Notes: generated by a model from the sequence alone, not told the origin. DNA of 11,864 bases from an uncultured Chlamydiae bacterium (GCA_903889795.1 CAISYW010000025.1:1-11864), one strand, 5' to 3'. Positions 1 to 6,726 are shown, counted from the stretch's first letter. Numbers and translations: made by a program.

Positions 1-180
1 ACCCCCTATCGCGTCGTCTGGACTTGTGCCGGCGGCGGCTTCTACTCGATGTGCCAGGATGGCGCCGCTGGCTCGGTCATGCGCGCAAGTTCATGTCCCG
101 GACTGCTCTTCTGTTCCCCAAAAGAAGAAGAGCAAAAGCCTCAGAGTCAGCCGCCAAGCGCCAAGCCGAAGAAGAAATAG
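1..180 (+). CDS. 3' end of an unrecognised gene with Cys-containing segment and Pro/Lys-rich tail (5' partial)
   Basis: Frame 1 is open from the first base to a TAG at 178-180 and gives 59 residues. It begins TPYRVVWTCAGGGFYSMCQ, has Cys at about residues 9, 18, 33 and 38, and ends in a Glu/Gln/Pro/Ser-rich tail closing with PKPKKK-like basic residues. I prefer this frame to the two other open + frames because its residue composition looks natural, while the other two are dominated by Arg or Ser runs typical of out-of-frame reading. The start lies upstream of the window. The family is not recognised. A charged, Pro-rich disordered tail is common at the ends of bacterial surface or nucleic-acid-binding proteins, but that is inference only. 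Base composition here is visibly more GC-rich than the following 345-1154 gene. Confidence 0.55.
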   Translation, partial: TPYRVVWTCAGGGFYSMCQDGAAGSVMRASSCPGLLFCSPKEEEQKPQSQPPSAKPKKK

Positions 181-344
181 TCCCGATTTTATCATCATTG
201 GCCTCATAAACCAGATAAGCCATAAAGCTTTAGCTTAGGTTCTGTTGTGGCAAAAATAGTTTATTAACTATTGATTGTTATAATAATTAGTTTGCGTAAT
301 TAATAAAAATGTGTAATAATAATATTAAATAGGATGGGGGTTTT
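181..344. other. AT-rich intergenic leader with promoter and ribosome binding site
   Basis: This is the gap between the TAG at 180 and the ATG at 345. From about 250 it is strongly AT-rich. It holds the extended -10 element described separately and a purine-rich stretch at 331-340 (aggatggggg) that serves as Shine-Dalgarno for the 345 gene, with the G run 4 nt before the ATG. I see no convincing terminator hairpin for the upstream gene; the only candidate, around 223-236 (aagc/gctt), has a 4-bp stem. A 4-codon reading frame starts at 334 and its TGA overlaps the ATG at 345. Confidence 0.6.
276..284 (+). promoter_or_regulatory. Extended -10 promoter element for the 345-1154 gene
   Basis: The sequence tgttataat at 276-284 is a perfect TATAAT hexamer (279-284) preceded by the TGn extension that can replace a -35 box in sigma70-type promoters. 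No good -35 lies 16-19 bp upstream. Transcription would start near 291, giving a leader of about 54 nt before the ATG at 345. The surrounding AT-richness supports a real promoter but also raises the chance of a fortuitous match. Confidence 0.5.
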
Positions 345-1154
345 ATGAAGGTCTCCGGCGCTTCTGCTTCTTCAGGAAGTTCTTCTTCTTCTGCAGCTCC
401 GTTTGATGGAGCTACGTTTGAAGATACGCTCGATGGATTATGGGAGGCGATCGAGGAATTCAAGAAAGGCAACCTGAGCGATTGTAATACGAATGCGGTT
501 ATACGATCGATGCAGGCTACTTATGAATATCTTAAAGATCATCTTCCTCTAGCCTCTGACACATCAGCCGCTGCTAACCTCGCACGTACGATATGGGGAG
601 ATTTAAATTATCATAATCCTGGTTGCAAAAGCTGGGGCGAACTTTCTCAAAGCGCAGCAGGATCAGCAATCTACCAAGAGTTAGTAAAAGACATAGAAGG
701 CACTCCGACAGTTTTGGATCAGTTTTTTAATCATATCACAAGTTATTCAACTTCCTATATGGATCGATCGCGAACCGATCTCAAGGCTGATTTACAGCAA
801 TTGCAAAAATATCTAAGTTTATATCAAACAGAAACCGATCCAGATCTTAAGAAGGCATATTTAAAGAAGATAGCTACGTATTTAGAACAATTTAATACCG
901 ATAGTGCTCTTTCCGGAGGAATAAAGGATGGGTATTTAACGGCATTTTCACAGTTTATTACCGCGCCGCTTGATGCGAGTCATAGTACAACCCCTCCGAT
1001 TACATTAGAGTCTATTTGTAAAAAAATTCTTTCCGGCGACGAAACGGCTTATTCAGCGTTGACTGCCGGATTGAAAAAACTCGGTGATGATTCTTCATCA
1101 AAAGGATCGTTGAGTAGCTTTATTAGTGAGGTTCTTTATGAAGAATTCGGGTGA
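345..1154 (+). CDS. Unrecognised 269-residue protein with Ser-rich N-terminus; possible secreted effector
   Basis: I do not recognise the family. The start is supported by the G-rich Shine-Dalgarno at 336-340 and by the upstream extended -10 promoter. Residues 1-20 are almost only Ser, Ala and Gly (ASASSGSSSSSAAP), with no hydrophobic core, so there is no Sec signal peptide. The rest is soluble and predicted mostly helical, with charged stretches around residues 143-190 that could form a coiled coil or helical bundle, and a Ser-rich run near residue 250. No membrane segment or catalytic motif is visible. In Chlamydiae, orphan proteins with disordered Ser-rich N-termini are frequent among type III secretion substrates; applying that here is inference. 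It is a single gene, convergent with the downstream methyltransferase and separated from it by 45 bp. It is more AT-rich than the flanking genes, which fits a lineage-specific gene. Confidence 0.85.
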   Translation: MKVSGASASSGSSSSSAAPFDGATFEDTLDGLWEAIEEFKKGNLSDCNTNAVIRSMQATYEYLKDHLPLASDTSAAANLARTIWGDLNYHNPGCKSWGELSQSAAGSAIYQELVKDIEGTPTVLDQFFNHITSYSTSYMDRSRTDLKADLQQLQKYLSLYQTETDPDLKKAYLKKIATYLEQFNTDSALSGGIKDGYLTAFSQFITAPLDASHSTTPPITLESICKKILSGDETAYSALTAGLKKLGDDSSSKGSLSSFISEVLYEEFG

Positions 1155-1199
1155 TTCTCTTCACATCGTCCACCAATGAGGATCGCTCTAGCGCATAAT

Positions 1200-1832
1200 T
1201 TATTTTTTTCGACAGTGCCAATAACACTGAAAAGGGTCGTTATAACAATAGATATACGTTTTCAGTTCTCCTTCTTTACGGACGTCCCAGTTCTTGTGTA
1301 AAAAAGACGCATATTCAGCCATCGTTCGATAATGGACAAAATAGGTCGGATCTCTACTTTTCGATCGTTTCAACTCACAAGTTTCTCTGATAAACAGTTC
1401 GCCATCGCGCGTGAGCCAGAGATGAGAGCGTTCAAGTAGTTGTTTGACTTCCGCATCTTCGAGATACATGAAGAGCCAGTTAAAAAAGATAAAATCGTAC
1501 GATTTTTCATGAAGTTGGATCTGCATGACATCGGAACAGATCCAATCAATATTTTGACAATCTGCGTGATCTTCTCGGTTTTTTTGGACAAATTGAGGAA
1601 CCAGATCGACAGACGTTAAATGCTGCGCATGCTGAGAAAAATAACGTGTATAACGGCCGATTCCCGACCCAAGGTCTAAAATACGCTTACCCTTCAGGTC
1701 TGGAAAATAACCAATCATCTCTCGCTGCTCGGAGGCGTGGAGTTTTTGAACATCGATTTTGCGAAACATTGATGGCAGTTCCGCTTCCTGTTCAATCCAA
1801 TATTTTCGTGCTTGATTTTTTGATGCGTTCAT
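1200..1832 (-). CDS. Class I SAM-dependent methyltransferase, phosphoethanolamine N-methyltransferase-like
   Basis: The 210-residue protein is a single Rossmann-fold methyltransferase. Motif I is DLGSGIGRYT (53-62), the acidic end of strand beta2 is SVDL (74-77), motif II is around D101, the post-motif stretch is FFNWLFMYLEDAEV (116-129), and FIRETC lies at 147-152. Several of these read like the first domain of plant phosphoethanolamine N-methyltransferase: YW near residue 11 followed by E-rich sequence, LELGAGIGRFTG, SNWLLMYLSDKEV, FFRESC, NPTHYREP (here DPTYFVHYR) and an aromatic C-terminus (CYWHCRKK). If the match is right, it would transfer methyl groups to phosphoethanolamine on the way to phosphocholine in the cytosol. 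A related bacterial methyltransferase with another small substrate is possible. It may be transcribed separately from the operon upstream, because an 87-bp gap with a weak promoter precedes it. The Shine-Dalgarno is poor. Confidence 0.85.
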   Translation of the reverse strand: MNASKNQARKYWIEQEAELPSMFRKIDVQKLHASEQREMIGYFPDLKGKRILDLGSGIGRYTRYFSQHAQHLTSVDLVPQFVQKNREDHADCQNIDWICSDVMQIQLHEKSYDFIFFNWLFMYLEDAEVKQLLERSHLWLTRDGELFIRETCELKRSKSRDPTYFVHYRTMAEYASFLHKNWDVRKEGELKTYIYCYNDPFQCYWHCRKK

Positions 1833-1869
1833 TTTCGAGCCGTTCGTGCTGCAGCCTCTATTTTTTCTT

Positions 1870-1898
1870 GTTATGCACGATTAAGCGAAGACGGTAAA
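1870..1898 (-). promoter_or_regulatory. Weak candidate promoter for the methyltransferase gene
   Basis: Reading the minus strand, TTTACC (complement of 1893-1898) is followed after exactly 17 bp by CATAAC (complement of 1870-1875). Each hexamer matches the sigma70 consensus at 4 of 6 positions. It sits in the 87-bp gap between the lipoprotein stop and the methyltransferase ATG, with a leader of about 30 nt. Matches of this quality also occur by chance. Confidence 0.25.
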
Positions 1899-1919
1899 GT
1901 TTTTTTGTCAGGCTCTTTT

Positions 1920-3197
1920 TTACTCAGGATCGACGATCTTGCGGTTGAAATAAATCACTTTGCGCTGGAAAACGCCATCTTCGTCATAGATGGAGGCGGC
2001 TCCATTGCCATTCGAAATGGAAGAAGTTGGCTCAAGTTGATTTTTTCGATAGTATTGCCCGCGAATGAGCTCGTCGCTTTCATACTCTTCCGTGAGCATG
2101 AGCGAGCCGTCGCGATACCAGCAGCAGCAAATACCGTTGCGCTTGTTGCGGCACATTTCTCTTTGGCTCTGCAGTTGACCGTTGGAATACCAGGTTTTCA
2201 CAACGCCCTGGAGAGCGTCTTGATCCCAATAAAGGGAGATTTTCGGTAGAAGAGTTTCGTTGGAATCGATTTCTCGGAGAGAATAGTACGCAATTTCTTC
2301 GCCATGTTTTTTTCCGTTTTTTAAAAAACAGGTGGAGCGAAGCTCGCCTGAGGGGTCGAAGTTTTTGACGAGTCCTTCCACGATTCCCTTGCGAATCTCT
2401 TGGAGTTGGATCAGTTGCTGTTCATGAAAAACGGCCTGAAACCCCGCTCCTTCGGTTACTTCAGAAATGATCTCTTGAGAGGGTGTCCAATAGCGGCCTG
2501 ATTTCAACCGGCCGGCTTCATATTCTTCTTCGGCGCGGCGCTCCCCTGCCGGCCAAAAAGCCGTGCTAATTCCTTCTTTTTGTCCAGTTCGGTATTGCGT
2601 TTTTGTTTTGATTTGTCCGTTTTCCCAAAACGCCAGCTCTTCCCCTTCAATGCGATCTTGTTGGTGAGGAACCGTCTTTTCGATTGCCCCCGAGGGATAG
2701 TAGTAAGTGCTGAGACCGGATAAAACGCCCTTGTCGTATTGAATGCTGGCGAGAAGGTGCCCCTCTTCGTCCCAAACGCTGGATATTCCGTCGAAAAGCC
2801 ACGATTCCTGTGCTCCTGGTGATAAATCTGCGCTGCCGCCGATCACCGTTGCTTCGATTTTCTGCGCGCCGCTGGCAAACCATTCGCGAAAAGAACCAAA
2901 AGCCCGCATCTCTTTTGCTTCCAGAAGCTGCCAAGTGGTTCCGTTGGGGTGGTACGTTGTGACGATGGAGCGATTTTTTCCCTCTTTTCGAAAAACGCGC
3001 AGCACTTTTTGGTAGGGCTGAGAGGAGAGAAAGTCAACTTTGTCATAGGTGATCAGGCGATCGGGATTGCTGATCGTTTCGGCGAGACCATTTCGATCTT
3101 GAATTTGGATCAGAACGAGATTTTCATCCGGTTTTGAGGAATGGCACGCGCATAGCAGAAATAAAAAAGTGAGATAGAGTTTATTTTTCAGATGCAT
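1920..3197 (-). CDS. Lipoprotein with MORN-variant (YwqK-type) repeats
   Basis: The 425-residue protein starts with a short lipoprotein signal, a hydrophobic run LYLTFLFLLCAC with Cys18 as the likely lipidated residue, so it should sit on the periplasmic face of the inner or outer membrane. The rest is a repeat protein. An aromatic-x-x-x-Gly turn recurs at about residues 81, 105, 141, 165, 189, 213, 279, 335, 359 and 403, for example YYYPSGAIE, AFWENGQIK, NFDPSGELR, TWYSNGQLQ. Between 141 and 213 and between 335 and 359 the period is exactly 24 residues. This is the MORN-2/YwqK 'antitoxin' repeat type; despite that family label, no toxin partner is present. A CCCW run at 357-360 is unusual. 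The gene overlaps the upstream GspM-like gene by 17 nt and has no visible Shine-Dalgarno, so translation is probably coupled. It may act as a scaffold or surface protein for the neighbouring membrane complex (inference). Confidence 0.85.
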   Translation of the reverse strand: MHLKNKLYLTFLFLLCACHSSKPDENLVLIQIQDRNGLAETISNPDRLITYDKVDFLSSQPYQKVLRVFRKEGKNRSIVTTYHPNGTTWQLLEAKEMRAFGSFREWFASGAQKIEATVIGGSADLSPGAQESWLFDGISSVWDEEGHLLASIQYDKGVLSGLSTYYYPSGAIEKTVPHQQDRIEGEELAFWENGQIKTKTQYRTGQKEGISTAFWPAGERRAEEEYEAGRLKSGRYWTPSQEIISEVTEGAGFQAVFHEQQLIQLQEIRKGIVEGLVKNFDPSGELRSTCFLKNGKKHGEEIAYYSLREIDSNETLLPKISLYWDQDALQGVVKTWYSNGQLQSQREMCRNKRNGICCCWYRDGSLMLTEEYESDELIRGQYYRKNQLEPTSSISNGNGAASIYDEDGVFQRKVIYFNRKIVDPE

Positions 3198-3834
3198 GGA
3201 TGAATTCGCGTTTGAGGAGTGAGAGGTTTAGTTCATAAGAGCTGTTATTTTTTTTCGTCAAAATGAAATCCCGGAGGATCAGCTGGGGGGAGGTTTGATT
3301 GGGGACATATCCTCCGATCGCTACATCTTCAATCAGACTGAGCAAGTGCTCGAGATCATCTGCATCAATTTCGACGGGGTGGAGCAAGCGCTCTTCGGTT
3401 TCTTTGATGCGCTTCGATGAGCGGATGTTTTCTTCCGCAAAAGAGAGGCGGTTGTCCGGTCCCTCCAAAAACTCGATGCGCTTCATCACCTCATCTCGAT
3501 TTTTGCAGGCAGGGTGGTTTTTCATGGCACGGAGCTCATGGAGATTTCCCTGCAATAGAGGCAGCGCTTCTAAACATTGGTCGATAAAGTAGGGCTCAAA
3601 ATGAGAATAACGGCTCAGAAACTGTTCCCGTTCAATACGCTTTTCCAAAGCGCAGCGGCCACGCAGAGCTGCGGCATCGAAAATCTTTTCGGTTTCCCTG
3701 AGAGCAAAGTAGCGTGGAGCGAGAATGGCAAGCGCAAGAAAAAATGGGGACACGAGAAGGCCAAAGAAAAGCCAAACGCGATTTTTTTCAAAGAAGAAGC
3801 TGCCAATCTGTTCAAAAAACGCCATATCACTCAT
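3181..3834 (-). CDS. Small bitopic membrane protein, GspM/PilO-like by position
   Basis: The protein has 217 residues: a short cytoplasmic N-terminus, one hydrophobic segment at about 20-40 (VWLFFGLLVSPFFLALAILA), then a charged, mainly helical domain with a likely coiled coil around 45-75 and 110-150. I find no sequence signature that names it. Its position argues for a role: it overlaps the end of the PilM/GspL-like gene by 4 nt (ATGA) and has the size and topology of GspM or PilO, which pair with GspL or PilM-PilN in the inner-membrane platform of type II secretion and type IV pilus machines. That assignment is inference from context. A second ATG at codon 4 is a possible alternative start. 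The 3' end overlaps the lipoprotein gene by 17 nt. Confidence 0.85.
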   Translation of the reverse strand: MSDMAFFEQIGSFFFEKNRVWLFFGLLVSPFFLALAILAPRYFALRETEKIFDAAALRGRCALEKRIEREQFLSRYSHFEPYFIDQCLEALPLLQGNLHELRAMKNHPACKNRDEVMKRIEFLEGPDNRLSFAEENIRSSKRIKETEERLLHPVEIDADDLEHLLSLIEDVAIGGYVPNQTSPQLILRDFILTKKNNSSYELNLSLLKREFIHASEK

Positions 3835-5351
3835 TCATTTTTTAAATAAAAAGAGGCTCGATAGCGATCCGGGAGTACTTCCCAGGATACATCGCGCGAC
3901 GCATCAACCAGTCCAAGCCCTTGTAAAAGCATTTCATGAAATTTTCGAGCGTGCAAAGGGCTGTTTACTTTGAAGTCCAGCTCGACTTTAACCAAATAGG
4001 GATCTTCCATCGATTCTAAATGAGGAAACGATACGAGTTGATAGCGGATCTGCTCAAAAAAAATGGGGTCGGAAGCGAGGCGGAACGATTCAACCAATGG
4101 ATGCTGCGTAAGCCAATTTAAAAACCGAGCTGCCTTCGGAGCCTTCATCAAAAAACGATAATCTTTTGTGTTTTTTTCAATGAGCTTGAGCCATTGATTG
4201 ACGAGAACGGTCGTTTCTCCTCCGCAGGAAAAGAGCTCAAGTCGCAAAGAGGGGTCTTTTTCTGTGGTCCAGGTTTCGAGGTTGTGGACAATTTCGCACT
4301 CTCTCTTGTCCATCCACCAGGCTCCGGCTCCGCAAATCAACGTGCAGATTAGAGCTGATGCACCAATCAAACCTGCGCTGCGGCGGCCGAGTTTTTGCCA
4401 ATTTAGCTTAGATATTGAGGCACCCGCGCGAAATTGAAGGGGTTGTTTGCTATTGACGAGGTAGTCAATAGCCAGGCCGATACTGACCGCATAGCGCTGC
4501 TCTTCGGGGGTGCAGCCAATTTTTTTCTCTTCGCTCACGCATTCGCGCAAGGTTTCCAATAAAAACTCACGAAACCCGCCTTGATCGATTTCTCCGGTAA
4601 AAATTAGTGGTCGTTGGCATTGGAATGAATGGAGCAACTTTAAAATTTCGCGGCGAAATGTGCGGGCTTCTTCTGCGAAAACAGGATATTGGCCCGTTTT
4701 AATAGATGCAAAATCGATAGGGGATTCTTCATTTATCGAGAAGAGCTTTTTTCTCTCCTCAGAAAAACAATTTTTTAGCCGCTGTAAGCCGGAAGCGAGG
4801 GCATGCGCTTTTTGCAATAAACCGTTTTCGACCCAAATACAGTTGGTGGTTGTCAGGCCGATATCTAAGAGAAAATAGGAAGAAACGTCGGACTCCTTCC
4901 ATTTGACAAAGGCTTTTAAGGCTGCAGGGATTGCGCTCACGCGTTCAGGATCCAATCGAAGACGGTTGAATGTTTCAAGATGTTCATTCAGCGCGCTGTG
5001 CGTTGTGGAATAGGTTGTCGCTCTTTTTTCTTGCGCTTCGAATACGGAAACTGTGATGAGCTCTTCCGCTTTCAGATGCAGCTGCGCCTCGACTTGCAAG
5101 ATCAATGCTTGCCGCAGTTTGCGGCTCCTCGATGGAGTAAAGATACGCGAGCGGATCAGGAGATCGTTGGAGTGGAGCCCGCTGACTAGAGCTGATGCAC
5201 CAAAGTTAGCGAAGAGGGGGTGCTCCACGTCATTTTGCGGATCGGGAATGCTTTGGGTGCTTAAGTCGATCACGTTTAAATTACGACGTGTCTGCCTCAC
5301 AACCGCTCGATGAACGAAAACGCCGTCTAGGTGAATGCCCGCTGCCTGCAT
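3831..5351 (-). CDS. PilM/GspL-like actin-fold ATPase-family protein with membrane anchor
   Basis: The 506-residue protein has the layout of GspL, or of PilM fused to PilN. Residues 1-300 look like a PilM-type actin fold: GIHLDGVFVHRAVV at 5-18 in the phosphate-1 position, the ILQVEAQLHLKAEELI helix at 84-99 that resembles the PilM 'E-E-x-P' segment, the phosphate-2 loop LLDIGLTTTNCIWVENG at 161-177, an adenosine-type loop IFTGEIDQGG at 250-259 and SIGLAI at 290-295. The usual phosphate-1 Ser/Thr residues are absent, so ATP hydrolysis is doubtful. One membrane helix follows at about 326-347, then a domain of about 155 residues outside the cytoplasm, as in GspL. It is the first gene of a three-gene operon and overlaps the next by 4 nt. 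The ATG has no clear Shine-Dalgarno. I am fairly confident of the fold and less so of which machine it serves. Confidence 0.8.
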   Translation of the reverse strand: MQAAGIHLDGVFVHRAVVRQTRRNLNVIDLSTQSIPDPQNDVEHPLFANFGASALVSGLHSNDLLIRSRIFTPSRSRKLRQALILQVEAQLHLKAEELITVSVFEAQEKRATTYSTTHSALNEHLETFNRLRLDPERVSAIPAALKAFVKWKESDVSSYFLLDIGLTTTNCIWVENGLLQKAHALASGLQRLKNCFSEERKKLFSINEESPIDFASIKTGQYPVFAEEARTFRREILKLLHSFQCQRPLIFTGEIDQGGFREFLLETLRECVSEEKKIGCTPEEQRYAVSIGLAIDYLVNSKQPLQFRAGASISKLNWQKLGRRSAGLIGASALICTLICGAGAWWMDKRECEIVHNLETWTTEKDPSLRLELFSCGGETTVLVNQWLKLIEKNTKDYRFLMKAPKAARFLNWLTQHPLVESFRLASDPIFFEQIRYQLVSFPHLESMEDPYLVKVELDFKVNSPLHARKFHEMLLQGLGLVDASRDVSWEVLPDRYRASFYLKNE

Positions 5352-5437
5352 AAATAGTGAAACTTTTAATGTTTACGTAGACAGTAATTTTATCTCTGAC
5401 GAGACTTTTAAGCATCTTTATTCTAAAATAGGCCCAT
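5352..5437. other. Divergent intergenic region between the pilM/gspL-like operon and yggT
   Basis: These 86 bp separate two divergent operons and must carry both start signals. On the + strand, ctgacg (5396-5401) lies 17 bp before tattct (5419-5424), each 4/6 to consensus, but the implied start is only a few bases from the yggT ATG. On the minus strand a TAAAAT hexamer is present near 5387-5392 without a matching -35. No operator-like palindrome is evident. Confidence 0.35.
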
Positions 5438-5707
5438 ATGATGACAAGATCTATTTTTGGCTCCATCGTTCATTTATTGTTTGTCTGTTATACGGTCATG
5501 CTGTTTTTGCGAATTCTCTCCAGCTGGCTTTCCATGGAGTGGCAAGGGCATCGATTTGTGCGCTTTTTGGCTTTCTATACCGATCCCTATCTGAACCTCT
5601 TCCGCCGCCTAATTCCTCCTATTGGCGGTATGTTGGATCTCAGTCCGATTCTGGCTTTTCTTGCATTAAAATTTCTTGAGATGTTTCTTCTCGGTGTCAT
5701 TCGATGA
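5438..5707 (+). CDS. yggT: YggT-family integral membrane protein
   Basis: The 89-residue protein has two hydrophobic segments (about 6-29 and 66-87) around a conserved loop. The loop carries the YggT-family signature: FYTDPYLNLFRRLIPPIGGMLDLSPI, with the PY-x-x-FRR-x-IPP-x-GG-x-D-SPI pattern. The N-terminal segment ends in LRILSSWL, also typical. Family members are small inner-membrane proteins of unsettled function, linked in some bacteria to osmotic tolerance or division and in plastids to thylakoid complex assembly. The length matches single-unit members (about 90 residues). An AGG at 5430-5432 lies 5 nt before the first of two consecutive ATGs (5438 and 5441). The stop overlaps the dus start as ATGA, so the two genes are probably translated together. 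Confidence 0.88.
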   Translation: MMTRSIFGSIVHLLFVCYTVMLFLRILSSWLSMEWQGHRFVRFLAFYTDPYLNLFRRLIPPIGGMLDLSPILAFLALKFLEMFLLGVIR

Positions 5708-6726
5708 CTTTGCGCCGTCCCTTTTCACTAGGCTCTCTTGAGCTGCCATCAAATATTTTTTGCGCTCCATTGGCGGGTTGCTCCGATCTACCTTTTCGAC
5801 AAATGACGAGCCGTTTTCGCCCAGGGTTAATATTTTGTGAAATGATTAAAATCGAGGCGCTGATCCATAACAATTCGAAAACCTCCCGATTTCTCGATTA
5901 TACTCCGGACATGCGCCCGATTGGTGCGCAGATCTGCGGCAGCAAGCCACAGATCGCGGCCACTGCCGCTAAAATTGTCGAAGATCTCGGCTTTGATGTC
6001 ATCGATCTGAACTGCGGTTGTCCGGTGGATAAAGTCGTCAAAGACGGAAGCGGATCGGGGCTGCTTAAAACTCCTGAGCTCATTGGTGAAATTGTTTCGG
6101 CGATTGTCTCGGCCGTTCGCATACCGGTGACAATCAAAATCCGCTCTGGATGGAACGATTTGGAGATCAATGCAGTGTCGGTGACGACGATCGCAGAGCA
6201 GGCGGGTGCAGCGGCGATAACGGTTCATGGACGTACCCGAGCGCAGGGATATAAAGGCTCCGCGGATTGGGAAATCATTGGCGAATGCAAACGTGCGGCG
6301 AAAACGATTCGTGTTATTGGCAATGGGGATGTCGTGGATGGCGAGAGCGCGGCCCGTATGTTTGAGAAGACGGGGTGCGATGGGGTTTTAGTGGCTCGAG
6401 GGACGTTGGGACAGCCCTGGATTATTGAGGATATAGAGCGCCATCTCTCGGGACTTCCTCCGATTCAGCGCACCCTTGAAGATCTTCGCTCGACTCTCAT
6501 CGATCATTTTCAAAAAATTACGCAATATCAACCCGAACGTCAAGCCGTTCTGGACATGCGCCGTGTGGGATGCTGGTATTTGAAACGCTGCATCGGAGCT
6601 AAAGCGCTTCGGATGCAGATCAATCAAGCTGTGAGTCTGGACGAGGTTTTTTTGCTATTGGATACCTTTGATTGGAGCAGTTTGAGTCTGCACCAAAAGC
6701 CTCAATTTGCCGAAATAGAGGGTTAG
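5704..6726 (+). CDS. dus: tRNA-dihydrouridine synthase (DusB/NifR3-type)
   Basis: The 340-residue flavoprotein reduces specific uridines to dihydrouridine in the tRNA D-loop using NADPH and FMN. Family motifs appear in order: APLAGCSDLPFR (21-32) at the FMN-binding first strand, QICGSKP (76-82), DLNCGCPVDKV (101-111) with the catalytic acid Cys106, TIKIRSGW (143-150) with the FMN-contacting Lys145, VHGRTRAQGYKGSADW (174-189) with His175, and VIGNGDV (204-210) plus DGVLVARGTLGQPW (226-239) for the FMN phosphate. Length and motif order fit a complete TIM-barrel plus C-terminal helical domain. The motif set is closest to the DusB/NifR3 branch, which is often the only Dus in small genomes. The start is fixed by the ATGA overlap with yggT, and a weak GGTG lies 7 nt upstream. 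It is convergent with yacP. Confidence 0.93.
   Translation: MTLRRPFSLGSLELPSNIFCAPLAGCSDLPFRQMTSRFRPGLIFCEMIKIEALIHNNSKTSRFLDYTPDMRPIGAQICGSKPQIAATAAKIVEDLGFDVIDLNCGCPVDKVVKDGSGSGLLKTPELIGEIVSAIVSAVRIPVTIKIRSGWNDLEINAVSVTTIAEQAGAAAITVHGRTRAQGYKGSADWEIIGECKRAAKTIRVIGNGDVVDGESAARMFEKTGCDGVLVARGTLGQPWIIEDIERHLSGLPPIQRTLEDLRSTLIDHFQKITQYQPERQAVLDMRRVGCWYLKRCIGAKALRMQINQAVSLDEVFLLLDTFDWSSLSLHQKPQFAEIEG

Noticed and set aside
26..238. Two alternative + strand frames (26-238 and 24-209) overlapping the partial gene at the left edge
   Set aside because: They are rich in Arg and Ser in patterns typical of out-of-frame reading, have no Shine-Dalgarno, and frame 1 gives a more natural protein.
1155..1199. 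Possible bidirectional terminator between the Ser-rich gene and the methyltransferase
   Set aside because: Only 4-bp stems with loops of 2-6 nt can be drawn and no U-run follows either gene.
1905..2249. 114-residue + strand frame opposite the lipoprotein gene
   Set aside because: It lies wholly antisense to a repeat-rich coding region with clear motifs, which explains its openness.
1920..3197. Toxin-antitoxin module, as suggested by the YwqK 'antitoxin' family name
   Set aside because: The protein carries a lipoprotein signal and many repeats, and no toxin-like small gene is adjacent; the family label is historical.
5335..5679. 114-residue + strand frame overlapping yggT
   Set aside because: It is out of frame with yggT, whose family signature is unmistakable; no start signals.
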